Positions 11,678 to 22,659 of a stretch of DNA of 64,000 nucleotides are shown piece after piece. The notes beneath the pieces are model-generated. The model was given only the letters and a program-made list of their open reading frames with translations, was not told where the DNA came from and did no database searches. Source of the stretch: Malus domestica (lineage: Eukaryota; Streptophyta; Magnoliopsida; Rosales; Rosaceae); the NCBI RefSeq assembly GCF_042453785.1, contig NC_091677.1, positions 7,349,501 through 7,413,500 on the forward strand, in the 5' to 3' direction. The translations under genes and the position numbers were made by a program. How positions within the stretch are numbered: position 1 is the first letter of the stretch; each line of letters begins with the position of its first letter.

Positions 11678-14600
11678 TATTAAGGAGAATGAAGGACCAC
11701 CAGATTGTAATGCACACAATGCACTAGATTAGTACTTAGCTTAGCTATTAAGCTAAGTTTGATATAGTCGGTTATGTATTGCTGACTAGGATATAATTAT
11801 TGATGTATATATCCTTGTGTAATGAGATATCAGAAAAGTGTAATGAGAATCATTTTTCTTACAACCCAAATCAAGCTTTCTCTCTCTCTCTCATCAACTG
11901 CACAGATTCATAACTTCATCATGGTATCTTCGCCGGAGTCCACCGACGTCGATCCTTCGCTTCCCTCATTTTCTTAATTTCTTGGATTTTTTTCTTATCT
12001 CCCAAACAGATCTTACCTCCTTCTTGCATTTTTTTTTCTGATCTCCCAAACAGATCTTTTCTCTCTCTCATGTATTCTGTCTGCAACCGGTATGGCGCCT
12101 CATCCATCCTCCTCTGATTCCTCTCCTCCAGCTACCTCTTCTGGTCCTACTCCTCTTGGTGAGATCTCTACTAATGTGCCTCCATCGATTGCGACGATTA
12201 CTGTTCAAAACATTGCTGGAATGGTTCCGACGAAACTCAATCGGCACAATTACATCACCTGGCATAGCTTATTCCTTCCCGTTCTAAAGCGATTCAAGCT
12301 TTTAGGGCTTCTTACTGGAGATGATCCTTGTCCTCCTCCGTGTGTTCGTGATTCGTCTGGATCTCAGATTCCTAACTCTGCGTACGAACTGTGGTGTGAA
12401 CGTGACCAAATCTTGATGATTTGGATCAACTCCACTCTTGCTGAAGATCTTCTTCCTCTGACCATTGGAATGGAAGATTCTCGTTCTCTGTGGCAGTCTC
12501 TTGAACGTCGTTTCGCAGGCGCTTCGCGTACTCATGTTCATAGTCTCCGATCTAAAATCCAGACTATTCAGAAAGGTGATGTTTCCATGACTGAGTATCT
12601 CAACACTATTAAGGACATCTCTGATAAGCTTGCTGCTGCTAGTGAATCGATTTCTGGTTCAGATCTTGTGGCTTATATTCTCGCTGGTCTCCCAGATGAG
12701 TATGAATCTTTTGTTGACTCAATCAAGACAAGAACTGAGTCTGTTAATGGTGATGAACTCCATGGTCTTCTACTTAGTAAGGAGATTTCCCTTCAAAAAC
12801 GCAAGACTCGACAAGGCTCTACATCCTCAAGTTCTGCACCCTTCCATGCTTATACTGCTCAACAAGGCTCGTCTGGTTCTCCTTCTTTCAGAGGCAACTT
12901 CAGAGGCAAATATCAGAATCAGAATCGCAATCAATACCACAATCGTAATCGTTTTCCTCAGAATCGCAACTTTGGTGCCAATCGCCAACATAATTCCTCT
13001 GGAGGTATTCTTGGTCCTGCTCCCTCTCGTTCCTCATTTTCTGGCGCACACTCCGGTCCCATTCCTGGACCATCCCAACCTGGACAATCCATTCCTTGTC
13101 AGCTTTGTAATCAATATGGTCACTCTGCTCTCTATTGTGGCTCTCTCTCCCAATTTGCTTCTCACCGTTCCCTTCCCATGGGTTTCAATGCTCTGACTGG
13201 ATCCTATCCTCCAAGCTACTGGATTACTGACAGTGGAGCGACTCATCATGTCACTCCTGATCCAGCCTCGCTAAACTCTACCACACCATACACAGGCACT
13301 GAACAACTTTTCGTGGGTGATGGCAAAGGTTTGTGTATTTCTCATACTGGAAATGCTTTAATACGCACTCCTAATGCTGTGTTCAAACTTCATGATGTGT
13401 TATTAGTTCCTCAAGCCTCTCATAATCTCCTGTCCGTTTATAAATTTGTGTATGACAACTGTTGCTCGCTGACTTTTGATCCCTTTGGATTCTACATCAA
13501 GGATCTAAGAACTGGGAGGATGCTTTTCCAGGGCCCCAGTGAAGGAGGATTGTACCCTTTCTACTGGCATGCTTCTACTGGTGTTTCTGGCATTGCTATT
13601 TCACCTCATGCTCTAATGATTGCTAAAGCTGATATCACTACATGGCACAGACGGCTTGGTCATCCTTCAAGTCTAGTTTTCAATAAAATCGTAAATAAAG
13701 GTCACTTGTCTGTTGCTAGTTCACATTCTCAGAAGTCTGTTTGTTCTGATTGTCAATTTGGGAAGGCCTCAAGATTGCCATTTTCTGTTTTACCTTGTAA
13801 ATCTACTCGGCCATTTCATCTTGTTCATGCTGATGTATGGGGTCCTTCCCCTACCTCTTCTTGTACTGGATATCGCTATTATCTAATACTAGTTGATGAT
13901 TTCACTAAATATAGCTGGCTCTATCCACTGCATTATAAATCCGATGTGTGTTCTGTTCTTCAGACTTTTGTTCTCAAAGTTCAAACTCTTTTCGACAGCA
14001 AAGTTCAACATTTGCGATCTGATTCAGGGGGTGAGTTCTTAAGTGCTACTTTGCAAAGCTTCTTTAATCTTCAAGGCATAACTCATCAATTGAGTTGTCC
14101 TCACACTCTTGAGCAGAATGGATGTGCGGAACGCAAACATAGACATGTGGTTGAAATGGGTCGAACTTTATTATCTCACAGTGGCTTACCTTCTCAGTAC
14201 TGGATTGAGGCTTTTCAAACTGCAGTATATCTCATCAATCGCCTTCCTCCTCAGGCTTTTTCTATCAGTCCTTGGGAATTACTCTTCAAAGCTCCACCTC
14301 AATATCATCTCTTGAAGACTTTTGGGTGTGCATGCCATCCCTGGCTCCAACCTTACTCATCCAGTAAGTTAGATCCAAAGAGTAAACTTTGTGTGTTCTT
14401 GGGATACAGCTTGAATCACAGCGGTTATCGTTGTCTTGATCCGGTTACTAACAGGTTATACATTTCGAGACATGTGGTGTTTGATGAAACTCTTTTCCCT
14501 TTCAAGCACTCTCTCACTTTACCTTCTCCTACTGTATCCTCTCCTTCTATTTCTTCTCCTTCATTATCTCACCCTATTTCTCTTACTATACCTATTCATC

Positions 14601-16609
14601 ATCCTCCAACCCCTCCTGCCATTCTACAAAATCCCTCATCTTCACCTTCCTCCTCATCAGTACCCCTCCCTCATCCCTCTTCTTCTTCTCCTGTCCCCCC
14701 TCCTACAACTATCCCAACCAACCACCATCCTATGATTACCCGAGCCAAAGCCGGTATTTCTAAGCCTAAGATCTTTACAGCCACTAAGCATCATCTCTCC
14801 CCTTCCGTTGATCCACTCACCATCATTCCTCCGACCCCTACCACTTATCTTCAAGCCTCCAAGCATCCTGCTTGGGTAAAAGCCATGACAGATGAATATC
14901 AAGCACTTCAATCCACTGGTACTTGGGAATTAGTATCTTCTCATCCAAGTTACAATTTAGTTGGGTGTAAATGGGTATTCAAAATTAAGCACAAAGCTGA
15001 TGGTTCAATAGAACGATACAAGGCTCGGTTGGTAGCTAAAGGGTTTCATCAACAAGAAGGCCTCGATTTTTCTGAAACTTTTAGCCCTGTAGCAAAGCCG
15101 ACCACCATCAGAATACTTTTGTCTCTTGCTGTGAGCTATGATTGGTTTGTACATCAGTTAGATGTCAGTAATGCTTTTCTGCATGGCTATCTCAAAGAAG
15201 ATGTGTATATGGTTCAACCTCCTGGTTTTGTGGATCAGTCTAAGCCTCACCATGTTTGTAAACTCAAACAGTCTCTCTATCGACTCAAACAAGCTCCCCG
15301 AGCTTGGTATGAAGCCTTCTACAGTGCACTGGTTTCGTTGGGCTTCTCTTCTTCTTCCTTGGACATTAGTCTCTTCATCAAGAAAGACTCTTTCATCACC
15401 TTCATCTTAGTGTATGTGGATGATATCATTATCACTGGAAGTTCCCCTGCCCTCTGTCAGTCCATTATTTCCCAGCTTCAATCCTTATTTCCAGTCAAAG
15501 ACTTAGGTGATATTCATTATTTTCTCGGCATTGAGGTTCACCGATCTGCAAAAGGATTGTTTCTTCATCAGTCCAAATATGCCTTGGACTTACTTAAGAA
15601 GACGGATATGCTTGGGGTCAAACCCTGCACCACTCCCGTTAGTTCCATAAAGTTGGATCACTCTGGTTCTCCTCTCACAGATCCTACTTCTTATCGCTCC
15701 ACCGTTGGTGCCCTTCAATATCTTACTTGGACACGACCGGATTTGGCTTTTGCAGTCAACCAGGTTTGTCAGTACATGCATACTCCCCGGACTATTCATT
15801 TGCAGGCTGTCAAACAGATTATCCGGTACTTGAAGGGTACCCTTGACTCCGGGTTGTGGTTTACCAAAGGTCGGCAAATTCTTACAGCATGGACTGATGC
15901 TGATTGGGCAGGTTGCCCTGTGGACAGACGTTCTACTAGTGGATACTGTGTGTTTCTTGGACCCAATCTCATCTCCTTGAGTGCCAAGAAACAATGTACA
16001 GTAGCTCGTTCTTCTACTGAAGCTGAGTATCGCTCTCTTGCTCATACTGCTGCCGAACTCAGTTGGGTTTGTAAAATTCTGGTTGACATTTCCTTTCCTC
16101 TTCTGAAAACCCCGAGTGTTTTCTATGATAACAAGAGTGCCATTGCTCTAGCTTTCAACCCAGTATTTCATGCCCGTACTAAACATGTAGAGATCGATTA
16201 TCACTACATCCGCGAAAAGGTTCTTCTGGGACATATCAGTGTTCATCATGTGGCTTCCTTACTCCAACTCGCTGATATCTTTACCAAATCCCTCCCTGCT
16301 GATCGATTTGCACAGCTTCGGTTCAAGCTTTCAGTTCGCCCTTCTTCCTTCTGCTTGAGGGGGTGTATTAAGGAGAATGAAGGACCACCAGATTGTAATG
16401 CACACAATGCACTAGATTAGTACTTAGCTTAGCTATTAAGCTAAGTTTGCTATAGTCGGTTATGTATTGCTAACTAGGATATAATTATTGATGTATATAT
16501 CATTGTGTAATGAGATATCAGAAAAGTGTAATGAGAATCATTTTTCTTACAACCCAAATCAAGCTTTCTCTCTCTCTCTCATCAACTGCACAGATTCATA
16601 ACTTCATCA
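11678..16609 (+). mobile_element. Ty1/copia retrotransposon, full length and young
   Basis: LTRs at 11,678-11,921 and 16,364-16,609. I counted about three substitutions between them plus loss of the terminal TG from the left LTR. TATAT flanks the element (11,673-11,677 and 16,610-16,614). A TGGTATC primer-binding site, complementary to initiator tRNA-Met, begins at 11,922. A TTGAGGGGG polypurine tract ends at 16,363. One uninterrupted polyprotein lies between. LTR similarity indicates recent insertion, and the open frame leaves the element potentially competent. It splits spacer module copy 2. Confidence 0.93.
12092..16420 (+). CDS. Copia gag-pol polyprotein, 1442 aa, intact
   Basis: Single open frame. 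Order of domains: Gag with the KLNRHNYITWHSLFLPVL block (residues about 47-65); Gln/Asn/Arg-rich linker; CX2CX4HX4C zinc knuckle CQLCNQYGHSALYC (about 336); aspartic protease DSGATHH (about 380); integrase HHCC entry HRRLGHPS (about 518) and core D, D, E at HADVWGP, SDSGGEF and AERKHRH; a Ser/Pro-rich linker; reverse transcriptase with WVFKIKHKADG (about 960) and YVDD (about 1107); RNase H with TDADWAG (about 1267) and SSTEAEYRSL (about 1307). The protease-integrase-RT-RNase H order defines copia. The stop lies inside the 3' LTR, so the last residues are LTR-encoded. No frameshift or internal stop is seen. Confidence 0.95.
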   Translation: MAPHPSSSDSSPPATSSGPTPLGEISTNVPPSIATITVQNIAGMVPTKLNRHNYITWHSLFLPVLKRFKLLGLLTGDDPCPPPCVRDSSGSQIPNSAYELWCERDQILMIWINSTLAEDLLPLTIGMEDSRSLWQSLERRFAGASRTHVHSLRSKIQTIQKGDVSMTEYLNTIKDISDKLAAASESISGSDLVAYILAGLPDEYESFVDSIKTRTESVNGDELHGLLLSKEISLQKRKTRQGSTSSSSAPFHAYTAQQGSSGSPSFRGNFRGKYQNQNRNQYHNRNRFPQNRNFGANRQHNSSGGILGPAPSRSSFSGAHSGPIPGPSQPGQSIPCQLCNQYGHSALYCGSLSQFASHRSLPMGFNALTGSYPPSYWITDSGATHHVTPDPASLNSTTPYTGTEQLFVGDGKGLCISHTGNALIRTPNAVFKLHDVLLVPQASHNLLSVYKFVYDNCCSLTFDPFGFYIKDLRTGRMLFQGPSEGGLYPFYWHASTGVSGIAISPHALMIAKADITTWHRRLGHPSSLVFNKIVNKGHLSVASSHSQKSVCSDCQFGKASRLPFSVLPCKSTRPFHLVHADVWGPSPTSSCTGYRYYLILVDDFTKYSWLYPLHYKSDVCSVLQTFVLKVQTLFDSKVQHLRSDSGGEFLSATLQSFFNLQGITHQLSCPHTLEQNGCAERKHRHVVEMGRTLLSHSGLPSQYWIEAFQTAVYLINRLPPQAFSISPWELLFKAPPQYHLLKTFGCACHPWLQPYSSSKLDPKSKLCVFLGYSLNHSGYRCLDPVTNRLYISRHVVFDETLFPFKHSLTLPSPTVSSPSISSPSLSHPISLTIPIHHPPTPPAILQNPSSSPSSSSVPLPHPSSSSPVPPPTTIPTNHHPMITRAKAGISKPKIFTATKHHLSPSVDPLTIIPPTPTTYLQASKHPAWVKAMTDEYQALQSTGTWELVSSHPSYNLVGCKWVFKIKHKADGSIERYKARLVAKGFHQQEGLDFSETFSPVAKPTTIRILLSLAVSYDWFVHQLDVSNAFLHGYLKEDVYMVQPPGFVDQSKPHHVCKLKQSLYRLKQAPRAWYEAFYSALVSLGFSSSSLDISLFIKKDSFITFILVYVDDIIITGSSPALCQSIISQLQSLFPVKDLGDIHYFLGIEVHRSAKGLFLHQSKYALDLLKKTDMLGVKPCTTPVSSIKLDHSGSPLTDPTSYRSTVGALQYLTWTRPDLAFAVNQVCQYMHTPRTIHLQAVKQIIRYLKGTLDSGLWFTKGRQILTAWTDADWAGCPVDRRSTSGYCVFLGPNLISLSAKKQCTVARSSTEAEYRSLAHTAAELSWVCKILVDISFPLLKTPSVFYDNKSAIALAFNPVFHARTKHVEIDYHYIREKVLLGHISVHHVASLLQLADIFTKSLPADRFAQLRFKLSVRPSSFCLRGCIKENEGPPDCNAHNALD

Positions 16610-16614
16610 TATAT

Positions 16615-16805
16615 GGTTGCTTGCTTGCATTCTAGAACTGTGAGAGTGACTGAAACAAACTGACTTAACCTCGTATCGTATTTATTCCTACATACCCAGA
16701 GCACTATGGGAATTAGCAGAGGGACCATCCGTTAAAAGGTGACTCCACAGAAGTTATCTGTAGGGTGACTATCTGCTGAGTTACATAATTTGAAATGATT
16801 CCAAG
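16615..16805 (+). repeat. Spacer module copy 2, right part
   Basis: Resumes the module after the copia insertion: ATATGGTTGCTTGC, GTGAGAGTGACTG, AACTGACTTAACCT, CCCAGAGCACTA and the GGGACCATCC block align with about 8,945-9,150. Non-coding. Confidence 0.75.
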
Positions 16806-17655
16806 TAGATCTGTCATTCGTGTCGTGTTTTTCAAATTCGTGTCATTTTTGTGACATACTCTCTATCTTAATGGGTCATGTGACCCTACCCGAAATCAAC
16901 CCGTTAATATTATCAAGTAATATGACGCAAGAAATATGGAAAACATAATACTAAATTAGTATATGCATACCACGTTGTCACATAAAAATTATTTCAAAAC
17001 ATAAAAAAAACATTTTTTTTTCAAGTATTACATACCCCAAAATAGGAGCCTAATAAAAAAAACATTAGTACATTATTACAAAATACCAAATTTTCAAGGA
17101 TATGCAAGATGAAGGAAGTTGTGTTTCAAGGTTGAGAAACCTTGCACGTTTTTTACAATAAAACCCTTCAATTTTCATCAATCACAAGGGAAATGGTATT
17201 GAAACTTTATATTGACAATGTTTTCATTAAGGCTTTCCACATTAGCACTCTCTTCCACATAAACTAAACATAAAAAACCAAACATTGTAAACCATTCAAA
17301 TTTGTTTGGTATTTATAAATTACTTCATATTTTTATTTTAATGTTTTTTATAATTTTTTTGATCTCACCCTTTGCCAATAGTATACTATAAAAAATAATA
17401 ATACTTAAAATTTTAAATTTATATAGAATAATAATACAATAATACATATTAATATACAATATATATACTCACCCATTATGGCTATTGTATTTTATAGTAA
17501 GTATTTTTAGTAGTTTAAATAATTAAAGGGAACCCGTTATTTTACCTATAGTACCCTATAACGACCCAATTAATTATTGTATTGATCTGAAACCTATTAT
17601 TTTCGTATCGTTTATGTGTCGTGTTAACAGGTCGTGTAAAAAATTATCAGGTCTA
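16806..17655. mobile_element. Non-autonomous hAT-like element, 850 bp
   Basis: Inserted into the spacer module relative to copy 1. Termini are TAGATCTGTC on the left and, read inward, TAGACCTGAT on the right. Flanking 8-bp sequences ATTCCAAG and ACTCCGAG are a diverged target duplication. Subterminal CGTGTCGTGT-type motifs occur at both ends. No transposase frame is present. Confidence 0.7.
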
Positions 17656-18009
17656 ACTCCGAGATTCAAGAATTAGAGGGATCATTCATTAAAATCTAGG
17701 CATCGGTCGACGGCATAGACTAGCGCCTAGGCAGATTTAATAGAATTTATTATAAAAAATAAAAATATGTGCCTAGTGCCTACTTTACACTCTAAAAAAC
17801 TTATACTTATATTAAAAATTTGAAAAAGTCAAAACTTAAGCCATCGTGTCATTAGTATCAACACAGACAAATGCAACAAAAATAAAAAATTGATATAAAA
17901 TTATATCGTCTTTCATAACAGATTAATCAATGATTTAATGAATCAATACATGCAAATGCATGCAAATAGGATCCGGCATCTGAAATTTAACACAAAGTGC
18001 ACTACGAAT

Positions 18010-18214
18010 TCAACACCAGTATGCTCCACTCATTTTTATATGCTCCATCACCACCACAGCAAAAGAATCCTTCCTCTGAGTACAGCGTTTTCATATTGTA
18101 ACTCTTAGCTTCATACTACAAACCGAAAGCATGGAAACTTTATTTGAACAAAAAGTAGACCTTTTCGACCGATACAATGAATTCAACATGTTTCTGAGTT
18201 GCAATCTCCCCCAT
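18010..18214 (-). pseudogene. RabGGTase beta-like fragment, copy 2 (exons 1-2)
   Basis: The clearest of the three fragments. Exon 1 (18,214-18,161) encodes MGEIATQKHVEFIVSVEK and ends at a GT donor. After an 85-bp intron with a CAG acceptor, exon 2 (18,075-18,010) encodes RKDSFAVVVMEHIKMSGAYW, one more residue and then a stop. Together this resembles the N terminus of the Rab geranylgeranyltransferase beta subunit (MGEL-KH-YI-SVEK, then KDSFE-VVMEH-GAYWG). The frame ends where the native protein would continue into its first alpha/alpha barrel repeats, so it is a truncated duplicate. It could only yield a peptide of about 40 residues. Confidence 0.65.
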
Positions 18215-18399
18215 CTTTTTATACTTCGAAATTAGGCAAAGCTGTGTTAACAACGTGTGCAAACAGAAATGGGTCAATGTGATGGTCAACGGTGAGGTAA
18301 CACAAAATAGCAACTTACAAACTAAACACATTTCGCCAGAGACAAATTCCAAATAAGTAGAAAAAGCAAAGAGCAGTGATTTTGACGCTCTCATTTTCT

Positions 18400-19990
18400 C
18401 ATTCCAACGCTCATTCTCTCGATTATCTTTGATTCATTCAATTATATAGCTAAAAAAATGGGAAAAATAAGAGAAAAGAGAAGTCTGAAAGCACTAATAT
18501 GGAACTATGTATACAGTTAATCACAAGTTCAAACTTGATACAAAATTGTTCAATTAACATAAGTGAAATTCATACAATCAATCATCGATCACAACCCAAA
18601 AAACGAGAATTTTTGTTTACTTGTAATTCTTGCCTGAGGTAGGAAATATGTTGGGCTTTTTCTCTGAGGGGGATTATGGGCTATTATTTTCTCTATTTTG
18701 TATTGGGCCTTGGACTTCTGGTCGGTTAAACATTTTTTTTCTAATTTCTTTTTGTCAATATCTACTATAATTTTTATTTTGGCTCCTATTATGTGTGGAT
18801 GAGTAGCTATTGTGTCTAGTTCAATACTTAACTAGAATATGCCCATATAAAATGTTTGAGAAATTTTTTACTTTGTTTTTAAAATTGGATACAGGAAGAG
18901 GGTGAGAGAAAACGTGGGAGTTGGGAAAGAGGAAATGATAATATCACTTGTACATGAGGCTTAAATAAAAAACAACAAAATTTTGTTTTATGAAATTACT
19001 TGACTATCCTTAGCTTTTTTGATGTAATAGAAGACAAAAACGTATTTTTACCATCTTTTGATTGACAAAGAGGGTTACATTAATATGCAGTTTAGATTAT
19101 AGTTAGCTTAGTGTATGATCTAGCAATTTTTTTTTTTTTTTGAGATCATTGGATACATTAAAAATATAAAGTGATTTTCACATCTCATTTCTCTCCGTGC
19201 ACTCATATTTCTTTTAGCTTTTTAATTAAATAAATTAAAGAAAAACTAAGAAACAAAATAAAAAAGAAAATAGTTCATAAGGAGAAAACAAAGAGCAAAA
19301 TTCGATACCCTCACTAAAATGTCAACATGGATACCTACACACCAAGTTTTCTTCACCTCATATGAAAGGGGCAAAACAACCATTATGTAAACATCTTTAA
19401 TGGTGCAGGCGAATACAGAAGGCAATATTGTACTATATTGACTTACGTGCTGCTTACTCATTTGTCTCATGAAAAAACTTGGTTACTCCAGTGGACTAGG
19501 AAAACCAAATAGGCACTATGTATTATATTATTTTATTTCACCTTTTTGTTTTGTTAACACTTAAAACATGGGAAGTCAACAAAGACCAGTAGAATTCGTT
19601 CTAGATGGGACCAGAGAATAAAATTATAAATAACTTAACAACAAGAATTAAATGGTTCACTTCTCAAAATTATGTTACGTCCACTATAGTGCTCTTATAT
19701 ATATTGAAGATAGGCAACAGGAAGCGCTCGGTAATAGTCTAGTCTTTGTTTGCTCTTTTGTGTCCCACTGTTTATAAGAGGTATTCATCCCCCTTATATA
19801 GGCACTCAGTGAGCAGCAAAAATCTTGGCTCAAGTGTTCACCGCTTTAGCGTTTAATGATCCAAACATGTAGGCTAATCTTGCTGGCTACTCATTTGTCT
19901 TTAGATAACACGTGGTAATGAAGTGATATTTGTTTAGACGTAGTTGCATGATTTTCTGGTCAACACGTACCGAGCACTACGGTACCCCAT
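18400..19990. other. Spacer, partly duplicated near 53.4 kb
   Basis: AT-rich. About 19,265-19,360 resembles about 53,475-53,560 (AAGGAGAAAAC, CACTAAAATGTCAA / GACTAAAATATCAA, and CACCAAGTTT). A T run lies near 19,128-19,140. No gene recognised; the minus-strand frame at 19,246-19,470 falls in this duplicated spacer and lacks domain content. Confidence 0.5.
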
Positions 19991-19997
19991 CTACCAG

Positions 19998-21395
19998 TTT
20001 AGGTATGGTTTATGGTTGAGGTGATTTTATAAAAAAGTTGGGAAAGTTTTTGGTGTTTGGTAAACTTCTAGCTTCAGTTTTTTTTCACAGTTTTAGGTAA
20101 AAAAAAAGCCAAAAAACAGAAGCAGCAAAAGACAGCTTTGAAAAACTGGCTTTTCAGCTTCTGCGCAAACCTCTAAAACACGGGTGAACAGTGACCCTTT
20201 AATGAAAGTTTCTGGCAATCCTAATAGTCTACTTCAACACCAGCCAAATATCTTCTTTCCGAGAAACATTTATGCAAGGGAAATACGAGAATCAACCAGA
20301 AAAAAAAAATCAAATTGAACCTAACCCCTTTGCCCCCCTCTTTAAGAAAACATTTTCCTGAAAAATGGGTTAGAACCCTACATTTTGAGGTGGAGCTCTC
20401 TACGGGTGTGCGCAAAGTAAGTTTCTAAACTATACAATCCCATATTTACCTAAGGCATAATTTAGCTTGCTTGAAAGTGGAAAAAAGTATAAGCAACTAA
20501 CTGAAAACTTTCTGGGTCATAAATTTTCTCAGGAAACAAACAGAACCCAAGTGAGGAAACAAACCTCAAAGCGAGTTATGGACTTCATTGAAATCGGAAT
20601 CGCAGGAGGAGCGGAGGGCCTTGCGATGCTGGAGACACTGTGCCAAGTTGTTGATGTCCCTCTAGTCCTTCAACACCTTCACCAGATCGTCGTAGTACAA
20701 AATCAGCTTCGAAATTTAAGAAGCTTCTCCAATTTCTCGGAGGAAGCTTCTCCCTTCATCTCTATCATCCCTTTTCTGCTCCTCCCAGCTTTATCTCTAC
20801 CAAAGATCTTTGATGATGAGGGAGAAAGTGGCGAAAAGATTGGAATTTGGTGATGAGAGAAAAAGTGAAGAAAGAGAGAGACAGAGAGGCAGTTGGACGG
20901 GAAGGAGAAAAAAAATGGAGATGATTCTAGAGAGAGAGCGTTCTAAATAAGTAAAAGAAAAGAGAAAAGGAAAAAAAATGTAATAGATAGATAAACTTGG
21001 TTTTGATCATGTCACACCGTCACAACTGTTTTGCATAAAAGTTTATCAAACATTGTTATACTGCTTTTTTTTTCAAAATTACTTTTACTAAAAATTTTAC
21101 CAAACACTCTGTCGCTTTATTTCACAGCTCCTTATTCTTACAACACAGCAGAAGCAGCTTTTTTTTTTTAAGCATAACAATACCAAATCAGCCCTTAGTA
21201 CTGAGATGCTTTTATAAAAAAATAGGTATAAAAAAAAAAACTGAGCTCAAAAAAATATTTGGTAAATACTTAAAAATATCTTATTTTCACTGTTTTGGGT
21301 AAAAAATGAAGAAAACGTGAAGCAGAAAAAAAAGTTTATTCTCACAACATAACAGAAGTAGTTTTTTTTAAAGGACAGCAACATCAAACCAACCC
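19998..21395. mobile_element. Tourist-like MITE-rich composite
   Basis: Two right ends of the GGGYTGRTTTGG family are visible in inverse form, CCAAATCAGCCCTTAG near 21,184-21,199 and AAACCAACCCTTAG near 21,386-21,399. Matching interior motifs (CAGAAGCAGC, GTTTGGTAAA, and repeated TTCTCACAACA or TTCTTACAACA) occur throughout. The same family forms the clean element at 52,463-52,837. The middle (about 20,220-20,990) is unique; its open frame at 20,467-20,853 has no recognisable domain. Boundaries on the left are uncertain. Confidence 0.5.
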
Positions 21396-21469
21396 TTAGT
21401 CTAACAGCCCATATGTCCCTTCAAATATTTTTGCCTTTGCTGATGATCAACATATGTTTTAGACAGTAA

Positions 21470-22041
21470 CTAAAACTTAATCACAGAACATGTGAAAAAA
21501 AAAAAACATAAACTGAGCACTGAATAGTCCCGTCAATCAAAAGTGACTAAATTCAAATACATGCATGCATTGCATATAAATTTATATGCCGTTTTTTCAT
21601 TTGCCTGTCCCACATTTTTATTTTTCATCGGTAAAAAGCATGCAACTTATTTTTCACATAAACTGGCCTACATGCGCTACAAAGAAAAACTCAATAAAAT
21701 GTCACATAAACTGGCCTACACGTCCTAGCAATTAGGAGATGCCGACAAAAAGCATGAATTTGATCAAAATCAACTGAGCCAAGAAAACACGATAAACACG
21801 ATATCAAACTCACATGCATATGGAAATGGCGTTTCTTATCGCCTGGCCTGTCAAGCTCTACATTTGATTTTGGTGCACTGTTTCTGATTCAAGGAGTTCT
21901 CCGATTTCATTCTTAGCTTACTTTCGTCTGAATGTGATTGACTTTGTCGGCTTTACTGCTAACCTTTGATGTAACCCTTTTTCTTCTAACTATAGAATCT
22001 ATTATCGTTGCATTTATAATAGAATAAAAAAAGCTTGTTGC
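21470..22041 (+). promoter_or_regulatory. 5' flank of TPS copy B, shared with copy A and ghost unit
   Basis: The ACATGTGAAA, GTGACTAAATTC, ATGCATGCATTGCA, TTCATTTGCCTGTCCCACAT and AAAAGCATGCAAC blocks align with 7,310-7,470 and, inverted, with 3,170-3,340. Conservation of this block across three TPS units suggests it is the ancestral promoter-proximal flank. No functional element can be demonstrated. Confidence 0.55.
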
Positions 22042-22659
22042 ATGTTGCCTCCTTGCTCCTCGATGCATAATAATACACCTCTTCGACGCCCTGGTGCCTA
22101 CAAGTCAAGCATATCGAATTACGATTTTATTCAGTCCTTGAAGATTGATCATAATACCCTACAGGTGATTGATCGTTTGGGATTACGATTTTAATTACGA
22201 CAACTTTTTCTTCCCTCTCTCTCTTATGTGTCCATTTGCACTTTTTGCTTAGTATTTAAAAGACCAAAAAAGTTCATTCCATTAGAACGTGTCATACATC
22301 AGAAACCTCATGACGTTAAATTTTATTTTATGTTGAATGAGTAAACAATAATTGAATTGAGGCCTTTTGTTGATACATATTGATTTGTACATGCATAATT
22401 AAATTGAAAATAGTATCACAGTAATTAAATTGAATTGAGGCCTTTTGTTGATACATATTTATCAAGACGTATTACTTAATTATTTTTGTAGAATAAAGTA
22501 TACAATAATGGGTGGAAGTTCCTTGAGGAGAAAGTTAAGTATATGATTTTTTTGCGATGATGATGATATCAACACGCTAACTACGTTCGAGTTCATTGAT
22601 GACACCCAACGGTTAGATGTGAGATATCATTTTGAGGACATAACAAGATCCCTATATAA

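Noticed and set aside
12630..13196. Second plus-strand frame of 188 codons in the copia element
   Set aside because: Overlaps the gag region in another frame; Leu/Val-rich shadow of the polyprotein.
20467..20853. Possible gene of 128 codons
   Set aside because: No recognisable domain, and it lies within MITE-derived sequence; kept only as a comment in the composite element.
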